A stretch of DNA of 64,000 bases from G963663365 sp963663365. Its GTDB lineage: Bacteria; Hinthialibacterota; Hinthialibacteria; Hinthialibacterales; G963663365. The stretch is taken from positions 434,001 to 498,000 of the forward strand of contig CAXXIH010000008.1 of the NCBI GenBank assembly GCA_963663365.2, written 5' to 3'. Shown here piece by piece: positions 8,524 through 16,504 of the stretch; position 1 is the stretch's first letter, and the number at the start of each line of letters is the position of its first letter. A program made the position numbers and the translations under genes. The notes under the pieces were generated by a model. That model saw only the letters and a list, made by a program, of their open reading frames with translations. It had not been told where the DNA came from and made no database searches.

Positions 8524-9381
8524 ATGAGACTACTCAATCGTCAGCGTGTCATCATCCGTCTAATGGGTGAATTGGGCTGTCATGCCCCAGTAGACCGACT
8601 CATGACAATTCTGTTCTTGATTCGTCATGAAGGAAAGTTTGTGGAAGATTCTTTTTATCACTTTCTGCCCGTTGACGGAAAACCCTGGTCATTCTTGCTT
8701 GAGCACGAACTACAGAAACTACAGAAAATGGGATTGCTGGCGAATTCGGTGAACGGCATGTGGCGTTTCAGGAACTTTAATTCGTCAAAGGCTGGACGCG
8801 GCGTTGGGGAGATCAAGTATGATATCTCTCACTTCATGTTCGAGTTCGGTGCTGACCAAGACAATAAAAAGGGCCGCGACTATATCGAGAAGTACCATTC
8901 ATGGTATACATCCAATCCAGTGAAAAGTAGGCCCAAAGCGGATTGCGCCGCCTACACGGCAGGTTATGAAGGCCTGCATATAGATGCATTTCTCAATCGT
9001 CTGCTCGGGGATGGAATTCAACGGCTGATTGATGTCCGTATCAATCCAGCAGCACGGCGTTTCGGCTATCATAAGAGTACGTTGAGTCGGCTTTGTGGTC
9101 GAATCGGAATCGAATACTGCCACTACCCGCAGCTCGGAATTCGGTCTGAACTCCGCAGGAATTTGCAGACGCAGGAAGATTACATGAGACTATTTGTGGA
9201 CTATGTACAGACAACTCTTTCCGAAGAATCGGATGCTATCGCAACAGTGACTGATTTGATGGAAGAGAAACCGAGCGTATTGATGTGCATAGAAGCTGAT
9301 CCACAGATGTGTCACCGAACGTTGGTTGCCCGCGCAGTGGCAAGCCTATCAGGCCTAGAAATAAGGAATTTTATCGGCTAA
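8524..9381 (+). CDS. DUF488 domain protein with N-terminal helical extension
   Basis: The ATG at 8524 (MRLLNRQRVIIRLMGELG) follows AGGAGGTG at six bases; an upstream GTG at 8515 falls inside that ribosome site and is rejected. Residues 1-110 look like a winged-helix or helical module. The C-terminal 150 residues are DUF488: AYTAGYEGLHIDAFLNRLL, IQRLIDVRINPAARRFGYHK, IEYCHYPQLGIRSELR and VLMCIEADPQMCHRTLVARAV. DUF488 proteins are of unknown function; the C and H residues near the end are conserved. The gene is divergent from the recombinase operon. Confidence 0.82.
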   Translation: MRLLNRQRVIIRLMGELGCHAPVDRLMTILFLIRHEGKFVEDSFYHFLPVDGKPWSFLLEHELQKLQKMGLLANSVNGMWRFRNFNSSKAGRGVGEIKYDISHFMFEFGADQDNKKGRDYIEKYHSWYTSNPVKSRPKADCAAYTAGYEGLHIDAFLNRLLGDGIQRLIDVRINPAARRFGYHKSTLSRLCGRIGIEYCHYPQLGIRSELRRNLQTQEDYMRLFVDYVQTTLSEESDAIATVTDLMEEKPSVLMCIEADPQMCHRTLVARAVASLSGLEIRNFIG

Positions 9382-9581
9382 ACACGCAGTTGTAGCGAAT
9401 TCAGCTGGAGTTTCAACGTAAAATCTGTAAGTTTTGCGCCAATTAGACAAGACATCGGCTTTCATGCACAACACACTTATTGGTTCGAAATTCAATTCCT
9501 CGACTAACAAAGCCTCGCGTATCGAGCAAAACAATCTCCCCTGCCCCCTCTTATGAATCCTATCTGATAGTGAGGACAAAA

Positions 9582-10103
9582 ATGGAGGAATTTGACAGTT
9601 ATTTTCCCGAGACCAATCCCTGCTTGCAATGCACAAAGCCATATTGTGGGACATGTCCTTTTCGCCACAGGCGTAAATCAGCACGAGGAATCTTTCATTC
9701 TTCCAAAGTGGCAGAGCTGGAGGAGATAGAGGAAAAACAGACCTCTGCTACTGTTGAAGCCAAATGTTTCGTCTGCGGGTGTGCGGTTATGTTGGACAAT
9801 CCTTGGACAGAAGCCGATGAAGAGATCGGTAGTGAGATTCTCTCGCATATGGATATCGTATGTGACGATTGCAGACCCTATTCTTACGAATCGCTTGGGC
9901 CACATGATGAGGACGAAGTGGAAATCGTAGATGAAAACGAAAGCGATTCAAACAAGGATTCTGAAGGCAACGATGAAGAGGATTCTTGTGAGGACGACGA
10001 AAGTGTTGATGAGGACAATTCGTTTGAAAATGGAGAGGATTGCAGCGATGACAATACTGACGGTGACTACGGCGGGGGCAGTGATTGGGAGTATGGGGTG
10101 TAA
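9582..10103 (+). CDS. Cysteine-rich protein with a highly acidic C-terminal tail
   Basis: The start MEEFDSYFPETNPCLQCTKP at 9582 follows GTGAGG at proper distance; the longer upstream frame is not family-like. Two metal-binding cysteine groups are visible: CLQCTKPYCGTCPF (three closely spaced Cys plus one) and KCFVCGC...CDDC. The last 70 residues are almost all Asp, Glu, Ser and Asn. The pattern suggests a zinc-binding protein that mimics nucleic acid or binds basic partners, but no family is recognised. Confidence 0.6.
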   Translation: MEEFDSYFPETNPCLQCTKPYCGTCPFRHRRKSARGIFHSSKVAELEEIEEKQTSATVEAKCFVCGCAVMLDNPWTEADEEIGSEILSHMDIVCDDCRPYSYESLGPHDEDEVEIVDENESDSNKDSEGNDEEDSCEDDESVDEDNSFENGEDCSDDNTDGDYGGGSDWEYGV

Positions 10104-10132
10104 CCGTTGGAGTCGACTTCCGCGCATCCAGG

Positions 10133-10690
10133 TTAGAGTTTTTGGTTGTCCTCAAGACTGAAGACTGCGATAAGTTTGTTTGTCGTACTGGTCCGTAATT
10201 CCAGGTAGATATGCTGTGCGACACTGCCGCTATCGAACTTGAGTGGGCCAAAGCTGAATCGTTTTGCAAAGAAGTAAATTCCACAGTTGCCGGTAAAGAT
10301 GGCATCAGAATCTGGCGAATCGGTCACCGAGATACCGACAGGGCTCAATGCTTCCGTGATGCCGGTCCGGAGTTCGCCAAGGAATACATGGTTCTGTTGG
10401 AAAATGCTGTCAAACTTCGCGATCTCAGTTTGCGGCCATTTGCCTTGATATAGCGGCGTATATTCAAAGTTGACCTTTCCTAAAGTAACACTTCTTATGC
10501 CGAGTTCGGCCAGTTCCTGAGCCGCACCCTCAAATTTTCGATAAGCTTTGACTGGCTTGGCTGTCGAACTGCTAGGTACCGGTACATCAGTACATGATCG
10601 TATGCCCATAAATAAAGCCGCCAGCAAAATCATGGCAATAGGCAGGATATAATGGTTCATCTTTTGTTGGGATTGAACTCGATCTTTCAT
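10133..10690 (-). CDS. Hypothetical membrane-anchored or secreted protein
   Basis: A 185-residue product whose N-terminus has a basic start and a hydrophobic helix (HYILPIAMILLAALFMGI), followed by a Ser/Pro linker and a globular region (VTLGKVNFEYTPLYQGKWPQ, HVFLGELRTGITEALSPVG, DAIFTGNCGIYFFAKRFSFG). GGAG lies six bases before the ATG. No family is recognised. It is convergent with the acidic cysteine-rich gene and lies downstream of the vWA gene on the same strand. Confidence 0.6.
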   Translation of the reverse strand: MKDRVQSQQKMNHYILPIAMILLAALFMGIRSCTDVPVPSSSTAKPVKAYRKFEGAAQELAELGIRSVTLGKVNFEYTPLYQGKWPQTEIAKFDSIFQQNHVFLGELRTGITEALSPVGISVTDSPDSDAIFTGNCGIYFFAKRFSFGPLKFDSGSVAQHIYLELRTSTTNKLIAVFSLEDNQKL

Positions 10691-10790
10691 GAGTATCTCC
10701 GAAAGAATTATTTAAGTGACTTGATTTCTGCGAAGTTTCTTTATTGACCAGCTGGTTTTGATGTTGAAGACAATTCGATTGTCGGTTGCA

Positions 10791-11453
10791 TCACCCGGAT
10801 AGCAGATAGCCATGATGAGATAAGGCTTCATCCGTGGCATCAGGGAGCGCACGCGATAGATCGTAAAAAGTGTCGATATACTTGCAGCTGGTTGTAAGGT
10901 GGCTGAGTTCTTCGACGGTCTGCCTCGCTTCCGGTCCTTTGCCCACAAGCACAAAGTCCATACCGGAAAGAAAGAGATTACAGGGACGAAGCCGCGAATC
11001 ATTGTCCCTGCCATCAGTAATAACGATAAGCATGTTTATACATTCTTCATAGTTTACGCTGGCAGCGCGCAAATCTTCCGCTCCCATGAAAATCGCGTCA
11101 AAAAGCGCGGTGGTGGAGCCGGTTCTCCAAGAACGGGAAAACCGGCGAAGTCTTTTAACAGAAGACGGCTGATGGATGGGCTCGTACACAGGATGGGATA
11201 CAATTTGAAGACATCCGCGTGTATAGCCGGAAAAACAAGTTAATCGAACCCGGTCTCTGGGCTCTTGGCGTTTACACAAGATCCATAAGAATTGCTCCAC
11301 CGAGCAAACCGCAGTCCTGAGATGCGAGCGCATCGAGGCGCTGACATCCATGACCAAATGGATCAAAAAAGGCGGTGTGCTGCAGACAGGAAACGCCAAT
11401 AGCCTGGCTGGAAGTTGAGCGGCGGGTTGTTGAGCCGGGCATAAGGTCGTCAT
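10791..11453 (-). CDS. von Willebrand factor type A (vWA) domain protein
   Basis: The ATG at 11453 follows AGAGGTG. The 220-residue protein is mostly one vWA domain with a complete MIDAS site: DVSASMRS (DxSxS), the Thr loop TGSTTALFDAIF, and the VITDGRDND Asp. Such domains bind a divalent metal and a partner protein. There is no signal peptide or transmembrane helix, so it is probably cytoplasmic. It follows the SSB and a 41-residue membrane protein on the same strand, suggesting one accessory operon. Its substrate or partner is unknown. Confidence 0.82.
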   Translation of the reverse strand: MTTLCPAQQPAAQLPARLLAFPVCSTPPFLIHLVMDVSASMRSHLRTAVCSVEQFLWILCKRQEPRDRVRLTCFSGYTRGCLQIVSHPVYEPIHQPSSVKRLRRFSRSWRTGSTTALFDAIFMGAEDLRAASVNYEECINMLIVITDGRDNDSRLRPCNLFLSGMDFVLVGKGPEARQTVEELSHLTTSCKYIDTFYDLSRALPDATDEALSHHGYLLSG

Positions 11454-11610
11454 AAAAACACCTCTGTTCTTGATTCGGGGAATTCCCCTATACAAGAGGC
11501 TCGCTAGAGGTTGTTTTGAAGGTTTTTGGGCGGGCGAATCTGATATCCTGTGTAAGAATGAAATTTGGCGAGAAGAGGGAGAGGCCCCTCAACTCGCCGG
11601 ATAACAAGAC

Positions 11611-11736
11611 CTACTTACAGCTTCGCCGCCACCAGAGGCCCCAGGCCACTAAGGCAATTACGAGTGCCGAAAGCGGGTGATCTTTGACCCACAATTCGAG
11701 GTCTCGAAAGATGCGCTCGAGTTCCCGGTCAAACAT
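11611..11736 (-). CDS. Small single-pass membrane protein (41 aa)
   Basis: A very strong ribosome site (AAAGGAGGCGATC) precedes the ATG at 11736. The product is MFDRELERIFRDLELWVKDH followed by PLSALVIALVAWGLWWRRSC and K, that is, an amphipathic helix, one transmembrane helix with Trp at the interface, and a basic end (positive-inside). The start is 12 bases downstream of the SSB stop, so the genes are co-transcribed. No family is known to me; small membrane proteins of this sort often modulate larger partners. Confidence 0.72.
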   Translation of the reverse strand: MFDRELERIFRDLELWVKDHPLSALVIALVAWGLWWRRSCK

Positions 11737-11748
11737 GATCGCCTCCTT

Positions 11749-12123
11749 TCATACCTGTGTGGATATAGGCATTGGGTCTTGAAAACGTTCGATTTCCAGC
11801 GCGGCGCCTGTACGGGCCAGATGCATGTCTCGCGCGTCGGCAATCACTTCGGTAACAAACTGCTGCGAGCCGTTCTGCTCGAAATTGCTGGTTGTGATCC
11901 GGCCTTGGATTTCGACGGGTTTCCCTTTACCGCCCTGCACAAGCAGATCGCGCAGTTTGTCCGTCGCTCCGAAGACTGCGCACGGAACATAATCCGTATG
12001 GGGCTTTTGCGTTTGGGCACTGAAGCCCGAGTTGCACGCGATGGTGAACTTCAAAACTTGTTTTTCTCTTCCGAACACCACGGCGTTACGCACAAGCCGC
12101 CCTGAAATACATACAATATTCAC
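11749..12123 (-). CDS. ssb: Single-stranded DNA-binding protein (accessory)
   Basis: GTG at 12123 is preferred because AAGGAGG lies eight bases before it, while the ATG at 12129 is too close. The 124-residue product starts MNIVCISGRLVRNAVVF and has the OB-fold signature (VLKFTIACNSG, DYVPCAVFGATDKLRDLLVQ, KGKPVEIQGRITTSNFEQNG). It lacks the acidic DDDIPF tail of housekeeping SSB, as expected for a mobile-element version. A second, different SSB is encoded at 42857. The gene heads an operon with the 41-aa membrane protein and perhaps vWA. Confidence 0.85.
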   Translation of the reverse strand: MNIVCISGRLVRNAVVFGREKQVLKFTIACNSGFSAQTQKPHTDYVPCAVFGATDKLRDLLVQGGKGKPVEIQGRITTSNFEQNGSQQFVTEVIADARDMHLARTGAALEIERFQDPMPISTQV

Positions 12124-12245
12124 GGTCATCACCTCCTTGTTATCCAATCGCGTCCTCGGTTGGGACAACTACCGGGAGGTAATAACTGGTATTTATGGTT
12201 TTCGCTTCTCGAGTAGGCAGGTCTGCCCTGCGACAGAAACGGCCG

Positions 12246-12280
12246 TCTCGATGGAGCAGTACGACTGTCCTCCATCGAGA
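12246..12280. promoter_or_regulatory. 11-bp inverted repeat between divergent genes
   Basis: TCTCGATGGAG (12246-12256) and its reverse complement CTCCATCGAGA (12270-12280) are separated by 13 bases; beyond one mismatch the arms continue with CC/GG pairs. The site lies midway between the ssb start (minus) and the start at 12328 (plus), so it is well placed to be a shared operator or a leader stem-loop. Confidence 0.55.
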
Positions 12281-12327
12281 GGCACATTCCGGTGTAAGGT
12301 GCCGGGACAGACAATGAGGTGAGATAT

Positions 12328-12585
12328 ATGCAGAAAGAAGAAAGTACCAATAGGCCCATCCATGTGGTCGACATGGACAATATCCGTGCCGCGGTGTTCA
12401 AAGGCCGCGACAGTGATTCGGAATCCGAATCCGAGCTGCGTGTGGCCTTTGGCCGGCGCTACCGAGACAAAGATGGGCGTTGGAAGACGAGCTGTATGCT
12501 CGAACTATCTCAGGTGGAAAAAGGCATCAAAGTGCTCGAACAAATCCTCGAGCATTTGCCAGAACCCAAAGAGATTGTTCTTTAA
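12328..12585 (+). CDS. Small conserved-looking hypothetical protein (85 aa)
   Basis: The ATG at 12328 follows ATGAGGTGAG; an upstream GTG lies inside the ribosome site. The protein has PIHVVDMDNIRAAVFKGRDS, then RVAFGRRYRDKDGRWKTSCM and a helical end SQVEKGIKVLEQILEHL. The beta-rich body with a GRRYRDKDGRWKTS core recalls small proteins found next to SSB or replication genes of plasmids, but the function is unknown. It is divergent from ssb and ends in a clear terminator. Confidence 0.72.
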   Translation: MQKEESTNRPIHVVDMDNIRAAVFKGRDSDSESESELRVAFGRRYRDKDGRWKTSCMLELSQVEKGIKVLEQILEHLPEPKEIVL

Positions 12586-12607
12586 GCCGCCTTTGGCGGC
12601 ATTTTTT
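12586..12607 (+). terminator. Rho-independent terminator
   Basis: GCCGCC-TTT-GGCGGC (12586-12600) followed by ATTTTTT. The hairpin begins directly after the stop codon of the 85-aa gene. Confidence 0.85.
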
Positions 12608-13484
12608 CTATTGTATTTTTTAGAGAGATGTTCAGATGACGCTGGCTGAACATCCTTGGATTCGATATAGAGTTTTTCTGCGGCTCTGAGTGTGATCGAG
12701 AAAACACTACGGGGTCGCGCACCGGCACAGGCGCCTGCGCGCGTGCCGGTGGGCAGCGTTTTCAAAGCAGAGCCGCGAAGAAACCTTTTGCCTGCAACGT
12801 TTGCGCGGCTCTTGTACGGAAAGCGCCGTGGGAATGCGGTCCCCGGCGCTTGGGGAATATTTGTCTTGCTGCTGCAGCGCAACGTGCTCCGCCGTTTTTG
12901 CTGCAAAGCGAACCGGGTATCTCTAAAAATGTTTGCGCGCCGTCAACATCCTCAGTGACGGCCTTGTGCTGAAAGACCGTTCGGAAACGCTCACGCCGTC
13001 GGCTTCGGCTACGCCATTGGCCGGCTAGGCGTTCTCGGCCAGGTATGCGAAATCAAAGCCGGCGCCTGGCGCGGCGACCCGTGCCAGTGCGGGTGAGGGC
13101 AGTCTCGCCAGCAATGGCATCGAACTACCAGGTTCTCTTCCGCTGGCGATACCTCGACCTGTTTTCACATAAGATTGTACGGCATTCTCTGCGCCGCCGT
13201 CTCCTTCTGCGGGCGCACGCCGATGTCCATCGGCGGTCCGGGAAGAAAGGTTTTTGGATCGCGGCGGGTGGAGTAGGTCTCTAAATTGGTTTGAATACGT
13301 GCCGGGCTGCAAGCCGCACGTATCGCAACCTCAAGATAACGGCTTCGACCCATTTTGAATGTTCTTTATCCTTGGCCCCGGCATTCTGATTCTGCACGAG
13401 GACGTGCAGTCTGAATGCCGTACTTCCGATGGCCGTTAAGGGCCATCGTTGCAGTGGTGGTGCACAGCCGCCCGGAAGAGCGGC
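12608..13484. other. Long GC-rich stretch without a convincing gene; contains several stem-loops
   Basis: Frames here are short or of unnatural composition, without ribosome sites. Instead there are inverted repeats: CACCGGCAC/GTGCCGGTG at 12720-12728 and 12743-12751; a compound hairpin at 13380-13419 (GGCATTC...GAATGCC enclosing CTGCACG/CGTGCAG); and CGATGGCC-6 nt-GGCCATCG at 13427-13448. A 62-codon minus-strand frame (13353 to 13165) starting MGRSRYLEVAIR is the only mildly protein-like one. The stretch may be structured RNA, decayed coding DNA or a transfer/replication region. Confidence 0.45.
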
Positions 13485-13964
13485 TTAGCCCCATATGGCC
13501 ATCTCGGGTGCGACGCGGCAACCGCAATGGTCGCACACCGGCTTCTGCTTGGACACCTTCCCTTCCTTACAGTCGGGGCAGGTATCCGTATCAAGCAGAA
13601 GTATGACTTGTTTGCCCAGCCTGCTTCCGCAGTTTGGGCATTCTCTGGAGCGGATCTTGGATTCCCAAGCGCTCCAACAAACCGGACAGCAATCGTGCGG
13701 TACGCACTCTACTTCGCCGTCCACAAGGTACCGGCTCAGTTTCGCGCTGCTCGTGTGAATAAAAGGCTGCCGGCCGCTGTCGGCAGTCATTCCCATGTGT
13801 AGAAAACGGATGGCGTGCCACCGCGCACAATCCTGGACTTCAACATTGAAGTCCAGGCGCAAGGAAAGATTCTCAGGGAGGCCTTTCGAGATTTTGTTCA
13901 GGGCCTTTGTGACCTGGAGCAGTTCGCCGTGTTCGTAGAGTTCGCGGAACTTTTGAGCGGCCAC
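13485..13964 (-). CDS. Zinc-ribbon-type hypothetical protein
   Basis: A 159-residue frame opened by GTG at 13964 (no strong ribosome site; the frame is open about 17 codons further upstream). The N-terminal half is helical (KFRELYEHGELLQVTKALNK). The C-terminal half has three CxxC pairs: CCPVCWSAWE, ECPNCGSRLG and DTCPDCKEGK, followed by VCDHCGCRVAPE. This makes at least two zinc knuckles, like DNA-binding or rubredoxin-like proteins on mobile elements. No family name can be given. Confidence 0.62.
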   Translation of the reverse strand: MAAQKFRELYEHGELLQVTKALNKISKGLPENLSLRLDFNVEVQDCARWHAIRFLHMGMTADSGRQPFIHTSSAKLSRYLVDGEVECVPHDCCPVCWSAWESKIRSRECPNCGSRLGKQVILLLDTDTCPDCKEGKVSKQKPVCDHCGCRVAPEMAIWG

Positions 13965-14226
13965 TCGAACTGTTCCGTTTGTTTCTCGTTCATTTCGATC
14001 CCATTTCAGGCTTCAGTCTGCCCCAGTTTAGTGCGGGCGGATGCATGTGCAACAACAGGTCAAGTACGCGTTCAGCATTCCCGGCGGATCAGCCCGGCCA
14101 CGTTCCATCTCACTACTGATTATCGACAGTCGCTTTTATGCCTTAGGTTCGCCAATGTCTTTCCTCCAGTCGCACCTCTTCGTCCGGTTCACGAGACGTC
14201 GAGGTTGGCGTCTTGGAGGAAAACAA

Positions 14227-14511
14227 ATGGCGAAAACACCTAAAGCAAAAAGTCGATCTGGCCGGTTTCAAGTCAGTATCTGGTCAACAGGGCGGGACGA
14301 AGACTCGCTCTCAGGGTATTGCAGGTTTCGTGTCTGCATTCAACACAGCCGCTATAACCGGCAGCAAGAACAATGGGAAAACCAGTCAATCTGGTGTTCA
14401 CCCGAAGAAGTTCGTGACTTACATGACGCACTCGACAAACTCAGCGAGCAAGAGCCGGAGGAAGCCGTGGAATCCCACGGCGAACCGGCTTTAGAGGCCC
14501 AGGTGAGGTGA
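14227..14511 (+). CDS. Small hypothetical protein (94 aa)
   Basis: GGAGG lies ahead of the ATG at 14227. The product begins MAKTPKAKSRSGRFQVSIWS with a basic N-terminus, a beta-rich middle (YCRFRVCIQHSRYNRQQEQW) and a WCSPEEVRDLHDALDKLSEQ helix with an acidic end. The layout (SIWS...R..CIQHSR...W.s.eEvRDLhdALdkL) recalls small archaeal and bacterial proteins of unknown role. Its TGA overlaps the ribosome site region of the following 25-codon gene. Confidence 0.68.
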   Translation: MAKTPKAKSRSGRFQVSIWSTGRDEDSLSGYCRFRVCIQHSRYNRQQEQWENQSIWCSPEEVRDLHDALDKLSEQEPEEAVESHGEPALEAQVR

Positions 14512-14516
14512 TCGAG

Positions 14517-14594
14517 ATGTGCGATCTCGACAATCCGGAAATCATCGAACAACTCGATGAACTCATCGCCTACATCGAACATCTCGATGAGTAG
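14517..14594 (+). CDS. Mini-protein of 25 aa (acidic helix)
   Basis: GAGGTGATCGAG precedes ATG at 14517. The product MCDLDNPEIIEQLDELIAYI plus EHLDE is an uninterrupted acidic helix. It starts six bases after the upstream stop, suggesting translational coupling. A role as a regulatory peptide or partner of the 94-aa protein is conceivable; it may also be non-functional. Confidence 0.42.
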   Translation: MCDLDNPEIIEQLDELIAYIEHLDE

Positions 14595-14692
14595 GCGATA
14601 AGTTTCTTTTTTTCTTTTCTTGAACAGGCGGCGCGTCCTGGGCGCTACGGGTGTAGCCGCCCCGGGTCCGCGCTTTCCGGCGTGGATGTGTA

Positions 14693-14724
14693 CGCCGTCT
14701 CCTGGAGCATATGAGGAGACGGCG
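14693..14724. promoter_or_regulatory. Stem-loop A (10-bp stem) ahead of module copy A
   Basis: CGCCGTCTCC (14693-14702) pairs perfectly with GGAGACGGCG (14715-14724) around a 12-base loop. The same stem with a different loop occurs at 15743-15774, equally placed 22 bases before the next start codon. Conservation of the stem but not the loop suggests selected structure. Confidence 0.7.
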
Positions 14725-14745
14725 CTCTTCTCGAAGATCGATTGC

Positions 14746-14988
14746 ATGAATTAAAAAAGAGAGAGTCGCTTAATCGGTAAGTGCGCCTGCGGCAAGCCGC
14801 TGGAGGCTGCTTACCATGATTTCTTGGGACGCCCGTTCTGGAACTGCTTCGCTTGTTTTCCGTTCCATGACCGGGCGAGTCCGGAGCAAGAGAAAGAACT
14901 GCGCACGCATCGTACTCAGCACGATTTGAGCGCGTCGGAAATAGCCTTTTTGTGTAAAATCTTTCCGGATAACCGGACTGAGGAATAA
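14746..14988 (+). pseudogene. Copy A of a zinc-finger-like small protein, with an in-frame TAA at codon 3
   Basis: ATG AAT TAA opens the frame; the stop at 14752-14754 is followed by an open frame to 14988 that reads KRESRLIGKCACGKPLEAAY, then HDFLGRPFWNCFACFPFHDR and so on. It is clearly paralogous to the intact gene at 15796 (GKCVCGRDLEAAYDEFIGRP). The CxCG and CFxC cysteines are kept, so the downstream part has been under selection until recently. Without recoding the product is lost. Confidence 0.65.
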
Positions 14989-15451
14989 GAAGCACAGAAC
15001 CCGGATTGCCACCGGGCTTACCGCCGTTGTGGGCCTTTGGGCCTTCGGCCCGGCCGGACCCGTTCCCGGCCGCAAAGGCGCCTGGGGCGGTACGCCATGA
15101 GCAAGTATCTGTGGCAATCCTTACAATCCAAAGCAGCGTTTCAAAAGAGATACCAAACAACCTCAGCGCGATCATTGCGCACACACGATTACTCGCCCGC
15201 ACCGCAACACGGCTCTACTTACCGCGTCACATGCATCGAATCCCGGGCCGGATCGTTCCCAACTCAATGGCGTATGCAGTATGCAGGGGCGCTGCATCCA
15301 GTGCACAGCCTTTAATGGGCTTTTCTTATAGGGCTTCCCCGCAACGTCGCTTATCGTGGGATTCGTTGTCGTGTCTCATGTCACCTCTTGGTCACCGCAG
15401 GGTTTCGGCAGTTGGGTGGCGAAACCCGGACGGTTGAGTCGAGGTGAAAAA
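14989..15451. other. Spacer of module copy A, GC-rich, no convincing gene
   Basis: This holds a block at about 15005-15100 that is repeated, with changes, at about 16050-16140. Shared words include GTGGGCCTTTGGG/ATGGGCCTTTGGG, CCGTTCCCGG/ACCGCAAAGG and CCTGGGGCGGTACGCC. In one frame both copies could encode a short peptide (GLW.FxP.G.VPxRKGxWGGTP), but no ribosome site supports it. A GGGCCTTCGGCCC hairpin lies inside copy A. Confidence 0.45.
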
Positions 15452-15679
15452 ATGACATATGACAACGAAATCCCATTTGACGACGTTTGCTTCCTAGGAA
15501 GCCTGGACGAGAAAAGCACCGAATCAGGGCTGTGCAGCATCGAACAGCAGCGCAGCCTGCAACGTGCAACCCGCCCTGAGTTGGACCCGATCTTTATCGG
15601 GATTCCATTTAAAAGTGACGCACAATGGTTCGCCGAGTGGCGGGCGGAGCAGCGTCGGCGTGAGCAAGGTTCACGCTGA
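15452..15679 (+). CDS. Module protein 2, copy A (75 aa, acidic N-terminus, basic C-terminus)
   Basis: GAGGTG precedes ATG at 15452. The product MTYDNEIPFDDVCFLGSLDE, then STESGLCSIEQQRSLQRATR and GIPFKSDAQWFAEWRAEQRR, is paralogous over its whole length to the protein at 16289. The conserved parts are FDxVCxxGSLD, ESGLxxxEQQRSL and the SDAQWFAEWRAEQRxREQ helix. No family is known to me. The end of the gene overlaps a degenerate terminator-like repeat. Confidence 0.68.
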   Translation: MTYDNEIPFDDVCFLGSLDEKSTESGLCSIEQQRSLQRATRPELDPIFIGIPFKSDAQWFAEWRAEQRRREQGSR

Positions 15680-15741
15680 CTTTTCTCTATTTTTTTGTTT
15701 TTTTTCACCTACAGGTTCCGCAGTGTGCAGCGTAGATGTAC

Positions 15742-15775
15742 ACGCCGTCTCCCCAAGGTTGTGAGGAGACGGCGT
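15742..15775. promoter_or_regulatory. Stem-loop B (11-bp stem) ahead of module copy B
   Basis: ACGCCGTCTCC (15742-15752) pairs with GGAGACGGCGT (15765-15775); the 12-base loop differs from that of copy A. It lies 21 bases before the ATG of the 75-aa zinc-finger-like gene, just upstream of its ribosome site, and could act as a translational or transcriptional control element. Confidence 0.7.
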
Positions 15776-15795
15776 TCTTCTCGGAGGTTGATCGT

Positions 15796-16023
15796 ATGGA
15801 GAAAAAAACAGAGATTGGATTTACAGGGAAATGCGTTTGTGGCCGTGATCTTGAGGCAGCCTATGATGAGTTTATTGGCCGCCCGTTCTGGAACTGCTTT
15901 GTTTGCCTTCCGTTCTACGAACGGGCGAGTCCAGACCAAGAGGAGTGGCTGTGCAAGCATACGGCACAGCATTACTTAGGTGTTCCGGAAGCAGACACGC
16001 CATACAACGAAACGGAAGATTGA
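15796..16023 (+). CDS. Module protein 1, copy B: small CxC/CxxC protein (75 aa)
   Basis: GGAGG precedes ATG at 15796. The sequence MEKKTEIGFTGKCVCGRDLE, AAYDEFIGRPFWNCFVCLPF, YERASPDQEEW carries KCVCG and NCFVC, a plausible zinc knuckle with four Cys. A short helical acidic tail follows. It is the intact partner of the interrupted copy A at 14746, and is followed 265 bases later by module protein 2. The order (stem-loop, protein 1, spacer, protein 2) is identical in both copies. Confidence 0.68.
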   Translation: MEKKTEIGFTGKCVCGRDLEAAYDEFIGRPFWNCFVCLPFYERASPDQEEWLCKHTAQHYLGVPEADTPYNETED

Positions 16024-16288
16024 GGTGGAAGCAGCGGGAGCCGTACGGGATTGCCGTGGCTGACCGCCTTCATGGGCCTTTGGGTCTTCCACCCCACCGG
16101 AACCGTTCCCGACCGCAAAGGCACCTGGGGCGGTACGCCGGGATTTGCGCCAATCCCTAGCGAAGAGAGAGTCTATCTTCACGTGCATTCTGCGCGTACT
16201 GCACATCAAACCGATTCTACATATACACACCTCCGGTATTCTTCGCGGACCCGGCAGGCTGAGGCCCGCGAAGCCCGGAGGTGAGAAT

Positions 16289-16504
16289 ATGAATAACAAC
16301 GATTTCGATGAAGTGTGTATTGTCGGCAGCCTCGACAATCACAAAGAAGAGTCAGGGCTCGACTATGTAGAGCAACAGCGTTCTCTTGAACGCCAGCGTC
16401 CCGAGATGCATGAGATTTTTTCCGGGATTCCTTTCAAGAGTGACGCACAATGGTTCGCCGAGTGGCGGGCGGAACAGCGTCAGCGTGAACAGCGTTCACG
16501 CTGA
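16289..16504 (+). CDS. Module protein 2, copy B (71 aa)
   Basis: GGAGGTGAG precedes ATG at 16289. MNNNDFDEVCIVGSLDNHKE, ESGLDYVEQQRSLERQRPEM and the C-terminal SDAQWFAEWRAEQRQREQRS helix match the copy at 15452. The last codons form the 5' arm and loop of a terminator, a compact arrangement in which coding and termination share sequence. Function unknown. Confidence 0.7.
   Translation: MNNNDFDEVCIVGSLDNHKEESGLDYVEQQRSLERQRPEMHEIFSGIPFKSDAQWFAEWRAEQRQREQRSR

Noticed and set aside
12505..12906. 133-codon minus-strand frame
   Set aside because: It overlaps the 85-aa gene and its terminator and has unnatural composition.
14746..14800. Programmed frameshift at AAAAAAG in module copy A
   Set aside because: The ATG and the downstream conserved frame are already the same frame; only a stop codon separates them, so frameshifting would not help.
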